A DNA stretch of 64,000 nt from an uncultured Granulosicoccaceae bacterium. GTDB lineage: Bacteria; Pseudomonadota; Gammaproteobacteria; Granulosicoccales; Granulosicoccaceae. The DNA is taken from NCBI GenBank assembly GCA_937998875.1, contig CALLBO010000063.1, positions 1 through 64,000 of the forward strand, read 5' to 3'. The notes under the pieces are model-generated. The model had not been told where the DNA came from, searched no databases, and saw only the letters and a program-made list of their open reading frames with translations. Every line of letters begins with the position of its first letter. Positions within the stretch are counted from its first letter, which is position 1. The translations under genes were made by a program, and so were the position numbers. Below are positions 38,918-48,567 of the stretch, one piece after another.

Positions 38918-40432
38918 ATGTCAGAACAACTCGTACTTAGCATTGACCAGGGCACCACCAGCTCCAGAGCAATTTTGTTTGCCAAAGATGGCGCCTCTGT
39001 CTTTACCGCACAACGTGAATTTACCCAGCACTTCCCGGACTCCGGTTGGGTGGAACATGATCCTGAGGAAATTTGGCAGACGACGCTTGATGTTTGCAAA
39101 GAGGCAGTAGATGCAGCCGTCGAGGGTGGCCACACCATTGTTGCAGCCGGTATCACCAATCAGCGTGAAACTACTGTGGTGTGGAATAGAAAAACCGGCA
39201 AGGCAATCTACAACGCGATTGTCTGGCAGGACAGAAGAACTGCAGACTTCTGCAACCAGCTGAAAGAGTCGGGTTACGAACCGACGTTTACGGCAAAGAC
39301 CGGTCTGCTGCTCGACCCGTATTTCTCCGGCACTAAAATTAACTGGATTCTTGATAACGTTGACGGTGCAAGAGAAAGTGCCGAAAAGGGTGAGCTCGCT
39401 TTTGGCACGATGGATTCCTTTTTGCTCTGGCGTTTCAGTAACGGCCGTAAACACGTCACTGACGCCACCAACGCATCGCGAACACTCATCTATAACATTC
39501 ACAACAATGACTGGGATAGTGAGCTGCTTTCGATACTCAACATTCCGGAATCCTTATTGCCGGCGGTTCAGGACAGCAGCTCGGACTTCGGTACCATTGA
39601 TGCTGACTTGTTTGGTCAGGAGATACTGATCGGCGGTGTCGCAGGGGATCAGCAAGCCGCCACTTTCGGTCAGGTTTGTCTTGAGCCGGGTATGATTAAA
39701 AGTACCTATGGTACCGGCTGCTTTGTGATTTTAAATACCGGCAAAGAGGCCCTGCCATCAAACAACAAGCTGTTGACTACGGTTGCTTATCAACTCAATG
39801 GTGAAACCACTTATGCAATAGAAGGGTCTATCTTTGTTGCAGGGGCTGCAGTTCAGTGGCTACGTGACGGTTTGGGGGTGATTAAATCTGCAGAGGAAAC
39901 TGAATCAATGGCAGATCAGTTGCCGTCCAACCAGGGGGTTTATCTGGTGCCGGCGTTTACCGGACTGGGCGCTCCGTACTGGAATCCCAATGCACGGGGT
40001 GCGCTGTTTGGATTAACACGGGATACCGGCATTGAACAGATTGTACGCGCAACGCTCGAATCAGTTGCGTTTCAAACTTACGATTTATTCAAAGCCATGG
40101 CAGACGATGGCGTTACACCAACCAAAGTTCGGGTTGATGGCGGCATGGTACAGAACAACTGGCTGTGCCAGTTTCTGGCTGACATCCTCAACATTCCTGT
40201 TGAACGTCCGGTACAAACCGAAACCACTGCACTGGGTGCCGCCTATCTTGCAGGCTTACATTGTGGCTTTTACAAGAACCATGATGATCTGACTGCCAAC
40301 TGGATGATTGATCGTGAATTTACCCCGTCGATTGATTCAGAAGAAAGAGATCGCTTGTTAAGCAGTTGGCAGACTGCTGTTGCCGGTGTAATCCATCAAA
40401 CTGAACAGGATGGTATGCAGAAGGTAGATTAG
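38918..40432 (+). CDS. glpK: Glycerol kinase
   Basis: GlpK phosphorylates glycerol with ATP. The 504-residue FGGY-family protein starts [17 protein letters not shown]. It carries [39 protein letters not shown] and the FGGY signature near [19 protein letters not shown]. It is divergent from the glycerol importer and completes uptake, phosphorylation and (with GlpD) oxidation. Confidence 0.98.
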   Translation: MSEQLVLSIDQGTTSSRAILFAKDGASVFTAQREFTQHFPDSGWVEHDPEEIWQTTLDVCKEAVDAAVEGGHTIVAAGITNQRETTVVWNRKTGKAIYNAIVWQDRRTADFCNQLKESGYEPTFTAKTGLLLDPYFSGTKINWILDNVDGARESAEKGELAFGTMDSFLLWRFSNGRKHVTDATNASRTLIYNIHNNDWDSELLSILNIPESLLPAVQDSSSDFGTIDADLFGQEILIGGVAGDQQAATFGQVCLEPGMIKSTYGTGCFVILNTGKEALPSNNKLLTTVAYQLNGETTYAIEGSIFVAGAAVQWLRDGLGVIKSAEETESMADQLPSNQGVYLVPAFTGLGAPYWNPNARGALFGLTRDTGIEQIVRATLESVAFQTYDLFKAMADDGVTPTKVRVDGGMVQNNWLCQFLADILNIPVERPVQTETTALGAAYLAGLHCGFYKNHDDLTANWMIDREFTPSIDSEERDRLLSSWQTAVAGVIHQTEQDGMQKVD

Positions 40433-40469
40433 GCCAGGATAGATCAGAGCAAGGTTGGATCAGGCCAGC

Positions 40470-41066
40470 TCAGAGTTTGTACCAGAGCAAGATCCTGTTG
40501 TTCGATGGCATGGCAATTTGTTTTTGCAATGCAAGATCATGAGACTCTGCAATTGCCGCTAGCTCACCGATATCTCTGATCCCCATTTTCGAATCTTCAG
40601 ATTGCAGTGCGTTATCGAATGCGATATTGCCATCACTGTTGTGGTGACCATTTTCTTTAAACGGACCATACAACGCAAACAAACCGTCTGTAGCGAGACT
40701 TCGACTTGCCAGTCTAAACATCGCCCTGACTTCTTCTATACCCATGATATGGGCGGTATTTGCAGAGTAAACAAGACAGTAGATGCGATGGTCAGCCGGT
40801 GTGTAGGAACTGACTTCCATTTCAAAAGGCAGATTAATATTCTCACAATTCGATTGATCAACAGCGGCACGTAAACCAGCAATATTGTGTTGTTGCTCGG
40901 TTGGTTGCCATTGCAAATGACTGAATCGCGCGCATAAGTAGATCGCGTGCTGTCCGCTGCCACTGCCAATCTCTAACACGCTGCTTGTGTTCGCCAGCTG
41001 ACCCGCCAGAGCATCACCAATCGCTTCTTTATTGCGGTCTGCTGCTGCGCAAAACGGAAGCTTCAT
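40470..41066 (-). CDS. DUF938 family SAM-dependent methyltransferase-like protein
   Basis: The 198-residue protein shows AAADRNKEAIGDAL at the N-terminus and the SAM-binding glycine motif VLEIGSGSGQHAIY (~31-44), both hallmarks of DUF938. The substrate is unknown. It converges with glpK and lies 8 bp after the MucD-like protease gene on the same strand, suggesting co-transcription. Confidence 0.88.
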   Translation of the reverse strand: MKLPFCAAADRNKEAIGDALAGQLANTSSVLEIGSGSGQHAIYLCARFSHLQWQPTEQQHNIAGLRAAVDQSNCENINLPFEMEVSSYTPADHRIYCLVYSANTAHIMGIEEVRAMFRLASRSLATDGLFALYGPFKENGHHNSDGNIAFDNALQSEDSKMGIRDIGELAAIAESHDLALQKQIAMPSNNRILLWYKL

Positions 41067-41074
41067 TGGCCTGG

Positions 41075-42493
41075 TTAACCTGGAATGATGAGGGCGGTGA
41101 ATACCGGTTTCTGCTTGCGATGAATCAAGACCGCAACAGAACTACCTTTGTCGGCCTCCCGTACCAGTTTGCGCAACTGACCAACAGACACCACTGAAAC
41201 CTGATCAAACGATACCAGTACATCCCCTTTGCTGATTCCTGCTAAAGCTGCCGGACTGTTGTCTTTGACTTCGCCAATCAATACGCCGTTTTCAACCCGC
41301 AGCGCCGCTTTCTGTTCATCATCAAGAGGAATGGCTGTCATACCGAGTACTGGCTCGCCATCTTTGCGGCTAACTTCCGATGAACGCTCTTCGACCAGCT
41401 CGCGAATGGTGATATCCAGACTCATGCGTTCTTTATTGCGAATCAGCTCGACTGATACTACTTCCCCAACCGGGGTATTCCCCACCAAAGGAGGGAGATC
41501 AGATGACTGTGCAATTGAGTTTCCGTTGAAGGCAACAACCACATCGCCGACGATCAGGCCGGCATCCGCTGCAGGGCTGCCCTCGGTTACTTGTGCTATC
41601 AACGCACCGGCTGGTCGATCGAGTCCAAAAGATTCAGCCAGTGATCGATTGATATCCTGAATCACAACGCCCAGCCAGCCGCGACTGACATAACCTTGTT
41701 CGCGCAACTGCGTCGCAACAGAACGCACGACGTTTATCGGTATTGCAAAGGAAAGCCCCATGTAGCCACCGGAGCGGGAAAATATCTGCGAATTAACCCC
41801 GACGACCTTGCCATCAAGATCAAACAACGGGCCGCCGGAGTTACCCGGGTTCACAGCAACATCGGTTTGAATAAAAGGCACATAGTTCTCGCTCGGCAGG
41901 CTGCGGGACAGCGCTGACACAATGCCCTGGGTTGCGGTGTATTCAAACCCGAACGGTGAGCCGATGGCCAACACCCACTGGCCGACTTTAAGCTTGTCGG
42001 AATCACCCAGTTCCAGCACTGGCAGATCGTTCGCTTCGACCTTGAGTACTGCAACATCGGTACGATCATCGGAACCAACTATCTCTGCATCGAATTCACG
42101 CCCGTCTGGCAGACCCACACTGATTGCGGTTGCATTGCGCACGACATGTGTATTAGTGATGACGTAGCCATCCTCACTGAGGACAAAGCCCGAGCCGAAC
42201 CCGGCTGATGGCACGGCACCGGGAGGCAACCCCGGCGACTCCGGCAGGTCATCAAAGAAGCGTTTAAAAAACTCAGGCAGCTCTTCTTCATTAAAGTTTG
42301 GCAAGTTATCCGATTCACTGGCAGCTGACTGTGTTGCAGAAACGGTCACTTTGACAACTCCTCTACCTTGATCTCTTACCAATCCTTCGAAATCCGGCAG
42401 GTCTATCGCGTAAGTTTTTGTAACAGGAGTTAAAGATAAAACCCCAGCCAATAGAAGCAATGACAATTTTATACAGCGAAACGGCGTCTTCAT
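41075..42493 (-). CDS. MucD/DegQ-type periplasmic serine protease
   Basis: The ATG at 42493 gives 472 residues with a good Sec signal (KLSLLLLAGVLSLTPVTKTYA). Upstream in-frame codons would add 23 residues before it. The triad is His (ITNTHVVRN), Asp (RTDVAVLKV) and Ser (GNSGGPL). Two PDZ domains follow (~270-370, ~375-470). The LPEFFKRFFDDLP linker after the signal is typical of MucD-like proteins. It is the second HtrA protein in the window. Confidence 0.93.
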   Translation of the reverse strand: MKTPFRCIKLSLLLLAGVLSLTPVTKTYAIDLPDFEGLVRDQGRGVVKVTVSATQSAASESDNLPNFNEEELPEFFKRFFDDLPESPGLPPGAVPSAGFGSGFVLSEDGYVITNTHVVRNATAISVGLPDGREFDAEIVGSDDRTDVAVLKVEANDLPVLELGDSDKLKVGQWVLAIGSPFGFEYTATQGIVSALSRSLPSENYVPFIQTDVAVNPGNSGGPLFDLDGKVVGVNSQIFSRSGGYMGLSFAIPINVVRSVATQLREQGYVSRGWLGVVIQDINRSLAESFGLDRPAGALIAQVTEGSPAADAGLIVGDVVVAFNGNSIAQSSDLPPLVGNTPVGEVVSVELIRNKERMSLDITIRELVEERSSEVSRKDGEPVLGMTAIPLDDEQKAALRVENGVLIGEVKDNSPAALAGISKGDVLVSFDQVSVVSVGQLRKLVREADKGSSVAVLIHRKQKPVFTALIIPG

Positions 42494-42790
42494 TCTGGCA
42501 GAGCGGGCCGCAATGTGGGATGATGAACAGAGTTTCCAAGTTGCTTTCGTGCGTCGTATCATCAGTTACTCCTGGCAGTATCAGGACTTCGGCAGACCGA
42601 GAGTTCCCGGGGAATGATATCGCTGATACCACCGGCTTGTTCCCGTTGGGAAGCGATATTGTTGGCCAGTATTGGCCGTCATTGGTTTAGAGTAATACTA
42701 ATCGTTTGGGTATCACACTTTGGATACCTCCGATCCGCTATTTGTTCCCGGCAGCACTGCCTCGAACAAGAATAAGTACGAGTTTAATAC

Positions 42791-43465
42791 ATGCGCATAC
42801 TACTAGTTGAAGATGATATGGAGGCGGCGGGTTATCTCGTCAAAGGACTGAACGAAATCGGTCACGCTGTAGATCACGCAGATGACGGCGAATCAGGTCT
42901 GAGCTATGCAAAGACCAACGCCTACGACTGCATGGTGATTGACCGCATGATGCCACGAAAAGACGGCATCTCAATGATCGAAGATTTGCGTCGGGGGGGG
43001 GATAACACGCCGGTGCTTATCCTGAGCGCGCTGGATGATGTCGACGAGCGCGTTACCGGTCTGCGGGCCGGTGGTGACGACTACCTCACCAAACCCTATT
43101 CACTGTCTGAGTTAAACGCGCGTTTGCAGGCTTTGTCCCGCCGTGCACAACCTGAAAATGCAGTGACCACATTGCGCGTCGCGGACCTGACGCTCGATTT
43201 GTTAAAACACAAGGTTACCCGTGCGGGTAACAACATTAATTTACAACCGCGAGAGTTCAGATTGCTCGAGTACCTCATGCGCCATGCAGGTCAGGTCGTC
43301 ACCCGCAGCATGCTGCTTGAAAATGTCTGGGACTATCACTTTGACCCGCAGACCAACGTTATTGATGTGCAGATCAGCCGTCTGCGCAGCAAAATTGACA
43401 AGGACTTTGATCAACCTCTGCTGCACACCGTCCGTGGCGCTGGCTACAAGCTGGTTGAGGGCTGA
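42791..43465 (+). CDS. OmpR-family response regulator
   Basis: The 224-residue protein has a receiver domain with acidic pocket EDD and phospho-acceptor D51 (VIDRMMP), conserved Thr/Ser (LSALDD) and Lys (TKPYSL). The C-terminal winged-helix DNA-binding domain (~130-222) contains LQPREFRLLEYLMRHAGQVVTR. It resembles QseB/PmrA/CusR types. The codons for R-R-G-G-D contain nine consecutive G bases (42993-43001), a possible slippage site. The partner kinase starts 274 bp downstream. Confidence 0.95.
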   Translation: MRILLVEDDMEAAGYLVKGLNEIGHAVDHADDGESGLSYAKTNAYDCMVIDRMMPRKDGISMIEDLRRGGDNTPVLILSALDDVDERVTGLRAGGDDYLTKPYSLSELNARLQALSRRAQPENAVTTLRVADLTLDLLKHKVTRAGNNINLQPREFRLLEYLMRHAGQVVTRSMLLENVWDYHFDPQTNVIDVQISRLRSKIDKDFDQPLLHTVRGAGYKLVEG

Positions 43466-43739
43466 CCTGCAACCAGAAACGGATCGTAAGCAGTGCCGGT
43501 AACAATACCAAATCGCAACCGACCAGCGTAAGAAATCGGTTCCAGTAGCCCGCATTGCGGGCTACATTCGTGTTTGCTTGTCTCTCAATCAGGCGTGGGT
43601 CTTGAGTTCGGGGTTCGTTATTCCCGAGGGATCCGCCTTGACCCCATTGCTTTCGGATCCCGTGTTTTGGATCCATAGAGTTTGGGTCTATTGTTAAGAG
43701 CAACACACCTTGAATCGGCAGCAGCGATAGAATCGTCAT

Positions 43740-45143
43740 ATGAATATCAAGCTGTTTAGCACTACAGCCTTTCGCCTCACCATCATTTATGCAGCGCTCT
43801 TCAGCCTGTTTTCAGCCTTTACGCTCGGCTTTATTTACTGGTCGTTGCACGATGAGATTGAATCTCAAATCGATGCGAGACTGCGTCTTGAGACTGACTT
43901 TCTGGTCAATCTCTATGACACCGGTGCGCTGAACGAACTGGTTGATGCGATTCAGCAGCGCAACGAGGTTGATTCCTACGGACGCTTTTATAAAGTAGAG
44001 AGCGACGGCAGCGAGCTGGGTGACAGCACCGACGCCGAGTGGCCGCTAAAGATCAAATCCGTTCGCACCCATGCAACCAAAACCATGGGCGAGGTAGATA
44101 AAGATCTGCCATCTGATAACCCGCGTACTTCTTTGCCGGTACGGGTAGCGCAAACTCAGTTTGCCAATGGCTTGCGCTTAACCATTGGCCACGAAATCAG
44201 CGATGAGCAGGCGCTGCTCGACTATACTTTCGCATTGGTGGTGGGGGCTACCTGTATCACGCTGATCTTTGCTGTGCTGGGTGGCATCTGGATGAGTATG
44301 AGCGTGTTAAAACGCATCGCCAGCGTAAACCAGACAGCCGGTGAAATCATGAATGGCGCTTTTTCAAGGCGTATCCCGGTGACTGAGAAACGCGACGAAT
44401 TTGACACCATTGCAGTAAAGATTAACCAGATGCTGACCCGCATTGAAGATCTGATGGAAAGCATGCAGCAGGTTACCAATAATGTCGCTCATGATTTACG
44501 CAGCCCGTTAACGCGACTGCGCAATCGTCTTGAAGTGACTCTGCTCGAAAATAGAAGCGACGATGAATACCGCGATACGATTGAGTATTCGATAACGCAA
44601 GCCGACGGTATGATTCATACGTTTAACGCCATGCTTTCTATTGCGCGGCTCGAAGCCGGTATAGACAAGACAGAGTGGGAGCACGTACCCATGGGTGATC
44701 TAGCGGCGGAACTATCAGAGCTCTATGGCGCTGTGGCAGAAGACGCAAATCTAATGTTCGTCGAGCGTATTAACGCCAATCCTGTTTTCTACGGCAACCG
44801 TCACCTGCTGGCTCAAGCGATCACTAACCTGCTGGATAACGCCATTAAATACACGCGTGTGGGCGGTTTGGTAGGGCTTTATTTATCCGGCGATGAGCGG
44901 GAATTTACCATCACCATTACCGATAACGGCCCGGGTATTCCACGTCACGAACGCGACCGGGTATTGCAACGTTTCGTGCGGCTTGAGAACGAACGCAAGT
45001 CACCGGGCAACGGACTGGGCTTAAGTCTGGTCACTGCCGTCGCGCGAATACATGGTGCGGAACTGATGCTGTCAGATAACCGGCCGGGTCTGGCTGTCAG
45101 TCTGGGTTTTCGCAGCCGTGCACTGAATTCAGAAGCCGCCTAA
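43740..45143 (+). CDS. Sensor histidine kinase
   Basis: The 467-residue kinase has two membrane helices (~12-32 and ~160-182) flanking a ~125-residue periplasmic sensor domain, then a HAMP linker. The H-box NNVAHDLRSPLTRLRNR holds the phospho-accepting His at ~248. The ATP-binding domain has N (NLLDNAIKYT), G1 (DNGPGIP) and G2 (GNGLGLSL) boxes. It pairs with the response regulator upstream on the same strand, although 274 bp separate them. The signal is unknown. Confidence 0.94.
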   Translation: MNIKLFSTTAFRLTIIYAALFSLFSAFTLGFIYWSLHDEIESQIDARLRLETDFLVNLYDTGALNELVDAIQQRNEVDSYGRFYKVESDGSELGDSTDAEWPLKIKSVRTHATKTMGEVDKDLPSDNPRTSLPVRVAQTQFANGLRLTIGHEISDEQALLDYTFALVVGATCITLIFAVLGGIWMSMSVLKRIASVNQTAGEIMNGAFSRRIPVTEKRDEFDTIAVKINQMLTRIEDLMESMQQVTNNVAHDLRSPLTRLRNRLEVTLLENRSDDEYRDTIEYSITQADGMIHTFNAMLSIARLEAGIDKTEWEHVPMGDLAAELSELYGAVAEDANLMFVERINANPVFYGNRHLLAQAITNLLDNAIKYTRVGGLVGLYLSGDEREFTITITDNGPGIPRHERDRVLQRFVRLENERKSPGNGLGLSLVTAVARIHGAELMLSDNRPGLAVSLGFRSRALNSEAA

Positions 45144-45177
45144 GCGCTGCGTGACTATCACCACAAAGATCTGACGT

Positions 45178-46146
45178 ATGCTATTGCTGCCAATTATCGC
45201 TGTGGTTATCAGCCTCGCCCTGCTTGCCATCAGTGCCGACAAGTTTGTCGACGGCGCAAGTTCAGTGGCGAAAAATCTGGGTGTTTCGCCACTGTTAATC
45301 GGTTTGACGATTGTCAGTTTTGGCACATCGGCACCGGAAATACTGATCGCTGTTATGTCTGCCGGTAGTGGCAGTTCTGATATCGCAATCGGTAATGCGA
45401 TTGGTTCTAATATCGCCAATATCGCGCTGATTCTGGGTGCTGCCAGTTTGTTTATTCCGATACCGGTGGCCAGTGAAGTGCTGCGTCGCGAAATACCCTT
45501 GCTGTGTGCGGTGGTACTTTTTTCAAGCGCCTTAATTTTTGATCTTCACTTATCGCGCATTGACGGCATTGCTGCCATTGTGACGTTACTGATGTGTCTT
45601 GGCTGGTTGGTCTGGCAAGGCAACAGCCGACCGGATGACAGTATTGGTGTTGAGTTAGAAGACAACATCGATAGAACGAATATAAAAACCTCTTCAATCA
45701 TCACGGTCATTTCATTGCTGGTGCTTCTGGTCAGTGCGAGAATGCTTGTGTGGGGTGCGGTTGAAATTGCCCGGGCCGCCAACGTCAGTGAGTTGATGAT
45801 TGGTTTGTCCATTGTCGCTATTGGTACCAGCCTGCCGGAGCTTGCTGCGACTATTGCGTGTCTGCTGCGGCGTGAGTTTGGACTGGCAATTGGCAACGTA
45901 GTGGGTTCCAACCTGTTCAATGCGTTGGCCGTTGTTGGTGTTGTGGCAATACTGGCACCGGGTGATGTTGATATCATGGTGCGCAATCGGGATGCAGTAG
46001 TGCATATCGCACTTACTATTTGTCTGGTGATATTTTGTGTTGGCTTTAAGCGTGCGGGTCGCATCAATCGCTTTGAAGGTTTGTTGTTGCTTACGGCGTT
46101 TATTGCCTATCAATGGTTTTTGTATTCCTCTGAAGCTGTTTTGTAG
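45178..46146 (+). CDS. Calcium/sodium antiporter (YrbG/CaxA family)
   Basis: The 322-residue inner-membrane protein has about ten helices in two inverted halves. Each half contains an alpha-repeat motif: VSFGTSAPEILIAV with AIGNAIGSNIANI, and VAIGTSLPELAATI with AIGNVVGSNLFNAL. These are the ion-binding motifs of the K+-dependent Na+/Ca2+ exchanger family. It lies 34 bp after the histidine kinase and may be co-transcribed with it. It converges with yicC. Confidence 0.94.
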   Translation: MLLLPIIAVVISLALLAISADKFVDGASSVAKNLGVSPLLIGLTIVSFGTSAPEILIAVMSAGSGSSDIAIGNAIGSNIANIALILGAASLFIPIPVASEVLRREIPLLCAVVLFSSALIFDLHLSRIDGIAAIVTLLMCLGWLVWQGNSRPDDSIGVELEDNIDRTNIKTSSIITVISLLVLLVSARMLVWGAVEIARAANVSELMIGLSIVAIGTSLPELAATIACLLRREFGLAIGNVVGSNLFNALAVVGVVAILAPGDVDIMVRNRDAVVHIALTICLVIFCVGFKRAGRINRFEGLLLLTAFIAYQWFLYSSEAVL

Positions 46147-46157
46147 ACTCACAACCG

Positions 46158-47024
46158 CTATTCAATATTCTGTACCTGCTCACGCATTTGCTCGATATAG
46201 ACTTTTAAGTCAACTGAGAGTGCGGTGGTATCAGCATCTGCCGACTTTGAACTGAGCGTATTGGCTTCACGATTAAATTCCTGAACCAGAAAATCCAGGC
46301 GTCTGCCGACGGGTTCTTTTCGCTTTAAAATATCGCGCAACTCGCTTAAGTGTGCGGTGAGTCGATCCAGCTCCTCGGCCACATCAAGACGTTGTGAAAT
46401 ATAAACAAGCTCTTGTTCCAGTCTGCCGGTATCGTGATCAACATCGAGCTCTTCGATACGCGACATCAGCTTCGTTCTCTGTCGTTCAACCGCCTGGGGC
46501 CTGAGTACTTTAACTTTTTCGATGATGTCGTCAATTGCGTTGCAACGCTCGGTCAGCATCTGTGCAGTTTTTTCACCTTCACGCTCGCGTGTTTCGATGT
46601 AGTCCACAAGGGCGGTATCAAAAAGGTCCAGGGCGAGCTGCTGCAAAGGTCCGAAGTCTGCCTCTGCCTGACTGACCACACCGGGCCAGCGCAACACTTC
46701 AATGGCAGAGATCGGTTGCGTGTCGCCAATCATCTGCTGCAGCGATTTGGCAGAGTTTGCCACCTGGGAGGCCAGCGATTCGTTCACCGCAATCTGACTG
46801 CTTACTTGCTGCGATGGCTTAAAGCGCAACGACACCTCGACTTTGCCGCGACTGATTCTGGCATTAATCTTCTCGCGCACCTGCGGCTCAATCAGCCGTA
46901 AGTCGTCAGCGATGCGGATGGATACGTCCAGATAGCGGTGGTTCACCGAACGCATTTCCCACACCAGTGTGCCCCAGTCGCTAACGGATTCTTTGCGACT
47001 GAATGCGGTCATGCTCTTTAACAT
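46158..47024 (-). CDS. yicC: YicC family endoribonuclease-like protein
   Basis: The 288-residue protein starts MLKSMTAFSRKE and ends with the DUF1732 region GRRLDFLVQEFNREANTLSSKSADADT, both diagnostic of YicC. YicC-type proteins act in RNA decay in E. coli and Bacillus. It is divergent from rph, the standard arrangement in gammaproteobacteria. Confidence 0.95.
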   Translation of the reverse strand: MLKSMTAFSRKESVSDWGTLVWEMRSVNHRYLDVSIRIADDLRLIEPQVREKINARISRGKVEVSLRFKPSQQVSSQIAVNESLASQVANSAKSLQQMIGDTQPISAIEVLRWPGVVSQAEADFGPLQQLALDLFDTALVDYIETREREGEKTAQMLTERCNAIDDIIEKVKVLRPQAVERQRTKLMSRIEELDVDHDTGRLEQELVYISQRLDVAEELDRLTAHLSELRDILKRKEPVGRRLDFLVQEFNREANTLSSKSADADTTALSVDLKVYIEQMREQVQNIE

Positions 47025-47135
47025 AGTTTTTCCTGCCAGAGATCTCGGCTTTGAACGTGCAGAACTGTATCATGTGACGTAGCAGCATCGTTATTCGAAC
47101 TGCATTCACTCCCATTTATACCTATCAGGAATTCT

Positions 47136-47852
47136 ATGCGCCCCAGCCAGCGTGCAAACGACGAACTCAGAGCCGTTACTTTTGAAAGAAACTTCACCTG
47201 CCATGCAGAGGGCTCTGTCCTGGTCAGTTTTGGCAACACCAAAGTGTTGTGTAACGCGAGTATTGAAGACCGAGTGCCGCCATTTCTCAAAGGCAAAGGC
47301 AGCGGCTGGGTCACCGCGGAGTACGGCATGTTGCCTCGGGCGACTAACACTCGCTCTCGCCGCGAGGTTACTGCAGGGAAACAGTCCGGCCGTAGTATGG
47401 AAATTCAGCGGCTCATCGGTCGATCGCTGCGCGCTATCATTGACCTTGAAGCTCTGGGTGAAAAAACCATTACCATTGATTGCGATGTTATTCAGGCAGA
47501 CGGTGGTACGCGCACCGCTTCGATCAGTGGTGCCTACGTCGCGTTAAGCGATGCGATTAACCAGTTGATAGGGACAAAGAAGATCAAGAAGAATCCGCTG
47601 CACGGTCAGGTGGCGGCTGTATCGGTCGGCATCTACAATGGCGAGCCGGTGCTTGATCTTGACTACGCTGAGGATTCCAATGCGGAAACCGATATGAACG
47701 TCGTGATGAATGAAGCTGGGGGTTACATCGAGCTACAAGGCACCGCCGAAGGCCATGCGTTTCGTGAAGAAGAACTACAAAGCATGCTGGCGCTGGCACG
47801 CAAAGGCATTGGTGAAATAATTCATTTGCAATCGAGCTCACTTGAGAGCTAG
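47136..47852 (+). CDS. rph: Ribonuclease PH
   Basis: This phosphorolytic 3'-5' exoribonuclease trims tRNA 3' ends. The 238 residues start [21 protein letters not shown] and include [32 protein letters not shown] and [24 protein letters not shown] lies 6 nt before the ATG. It is followed by rdgB after 15 bp. Confidence 0.97.
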   Translation: MRPSQRANDELRAVTFERNFTCHAEGSVLVSFGNTKVLCNASIEDRVPPFLKGKGSGWVTAEYGMLPRATNTRSRREVTAGKQSGRSMEIQRLIGRSLRAIIDLEALGEKTITIDCDVIQADGGTRTASISGAYVALSDAINQLIGTKKIKKNPLHGQVAAVSVGIYNGEPVLDLDYAEDSNAETDMNVVMNEAGGYIELQGTAEGHAFREEELQSMLALARKGIGEIIHLQSSSLES

Positions 47853-47867
47853 CCCGGACCAGGCTCC

Positions 47868-48533
47868 ATGGATAGTAATTCTACAAAAGCGCTTCGATGT
47901 GTTCTGGCAAGCGGTAATCAGGGCAAACTCGTAGAGCTTGCCGGTGTACTCGCTGATCTGAACATCGAATTGATATCGCAGTCTGAATTCAATGTGACTG
48001 AGGCCATCGAAGATGCCAGTACGTTTGTTGAGAACGCTTTAATCAAAGCGAAACATGCCAGTGCCTCCACCGGATTGAGCGCTATGGCTGACGATTCTGG
48101 TATCGTTGTTCCTGCTTTGAACGGTGAGCCGGGTATCTATTCAGCGCGTTATGCTATGGAGGCAGATGCCTTGCCTGCAGATGCCTTGCCTGCAGATGCC
48201 AGGGAAAAACCCACTGATCAGGACAACATCGACAAGCTGCTTGAAGTACTAAAGCCAATGCCCGAGGACGCGCGAGCTGCCTACTTTGTTTGTTCGCTGG
48301 TGTTTGTACGGCATGCGAAAGATCCTGAGCCGGTGATTGCCAACGGTATCTGGCATGGCAGGATTCTTCATGCGGCTGAGGGTGAAGGTGGCTTTGGTTA
48401 TGATCCGGTATTTTATTGCCCGCAAGTTGGTATGACAGCAGCTGCAATGGGTAAAGGTAAGAAAAGTACAGTGAGCCATCGTGCAATTGCCTTGCGGGAG
48501 CTGAAACAAAAACTCTCGCAAAGCACTCTTTAG
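47868..48533 (+). CDS. rdgB: dITP/XTP pyrophosphatase
   Basis: RdgB hydrolyses dITP and XTP to monophosphates, clearing damaged purines. The 221 residues show LASGNQGKLVELAGVL, ENALIKAKHAS, MADDSGIVVPAL and GFGYDPVFYCP. Compared with the usual ~197 residues it carries a short Ala/Asp/Leu/Pro insertion (~100-112) produced by a 15-bp in-frame duplication (48165-48194). It lies between rph and hemW. Confidence 0.95.
   Translation: MDSNSTKALRCVLASGNQGKLVELAGVLADLNIELISQSEFNVTEAIEDASTFVENALIKAKHASASTGLSAMADDSGIVVPALNGEPGIYSARYAMEADALPADALPADAREKPTDQDNIDKLLEVLKPMPEDARAAYFVCSLVFVRHAKDPEPVIANGIWHGRILHAAEGEGGFGYDPVFYCPQVGMTAAAMGKGKKSTVSHRAIALRELKQKLSQSTL
48165..48200 (+). repeat. 15-bp tandem duplication inside rdgB
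   Basis: The unit GATGCCTTGCCTGCA occurs twice in tandem (48165-48179, 48180-48194) with a third partial copy of 6 bp. It is in frame and adds the repeat Ala-Asp-Ala-Leu-Pro to a surface loop after the GIYSARYA segment. Confidence 0.85.
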
Positions 48534-48567
48534 TTTCCGTAACACCTACTGCCCAACAACTGCTAAT

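Noticed and set aside
38921-39502. 193-residue minus-strand frame in glpK
   Set aside because: glpK is complete on the plus strand with all family motifs; this is an antisense artefact.
43374-43739. 121-residue minus-strand frame across the regulator-kinase gap
   Set aside because: It overlaps the coding end of the regulator antisense, lacks a ribosome site and resembles no protein, so the gap is treated as non-coding.
45546-46067. 173-residue minus-strand frame inside the Na+/Ca2+ antiporter
   Set aside because: The plus-strand gene has two clear alpha-repeat motifs in frame, so the opposite frame is a shadow.
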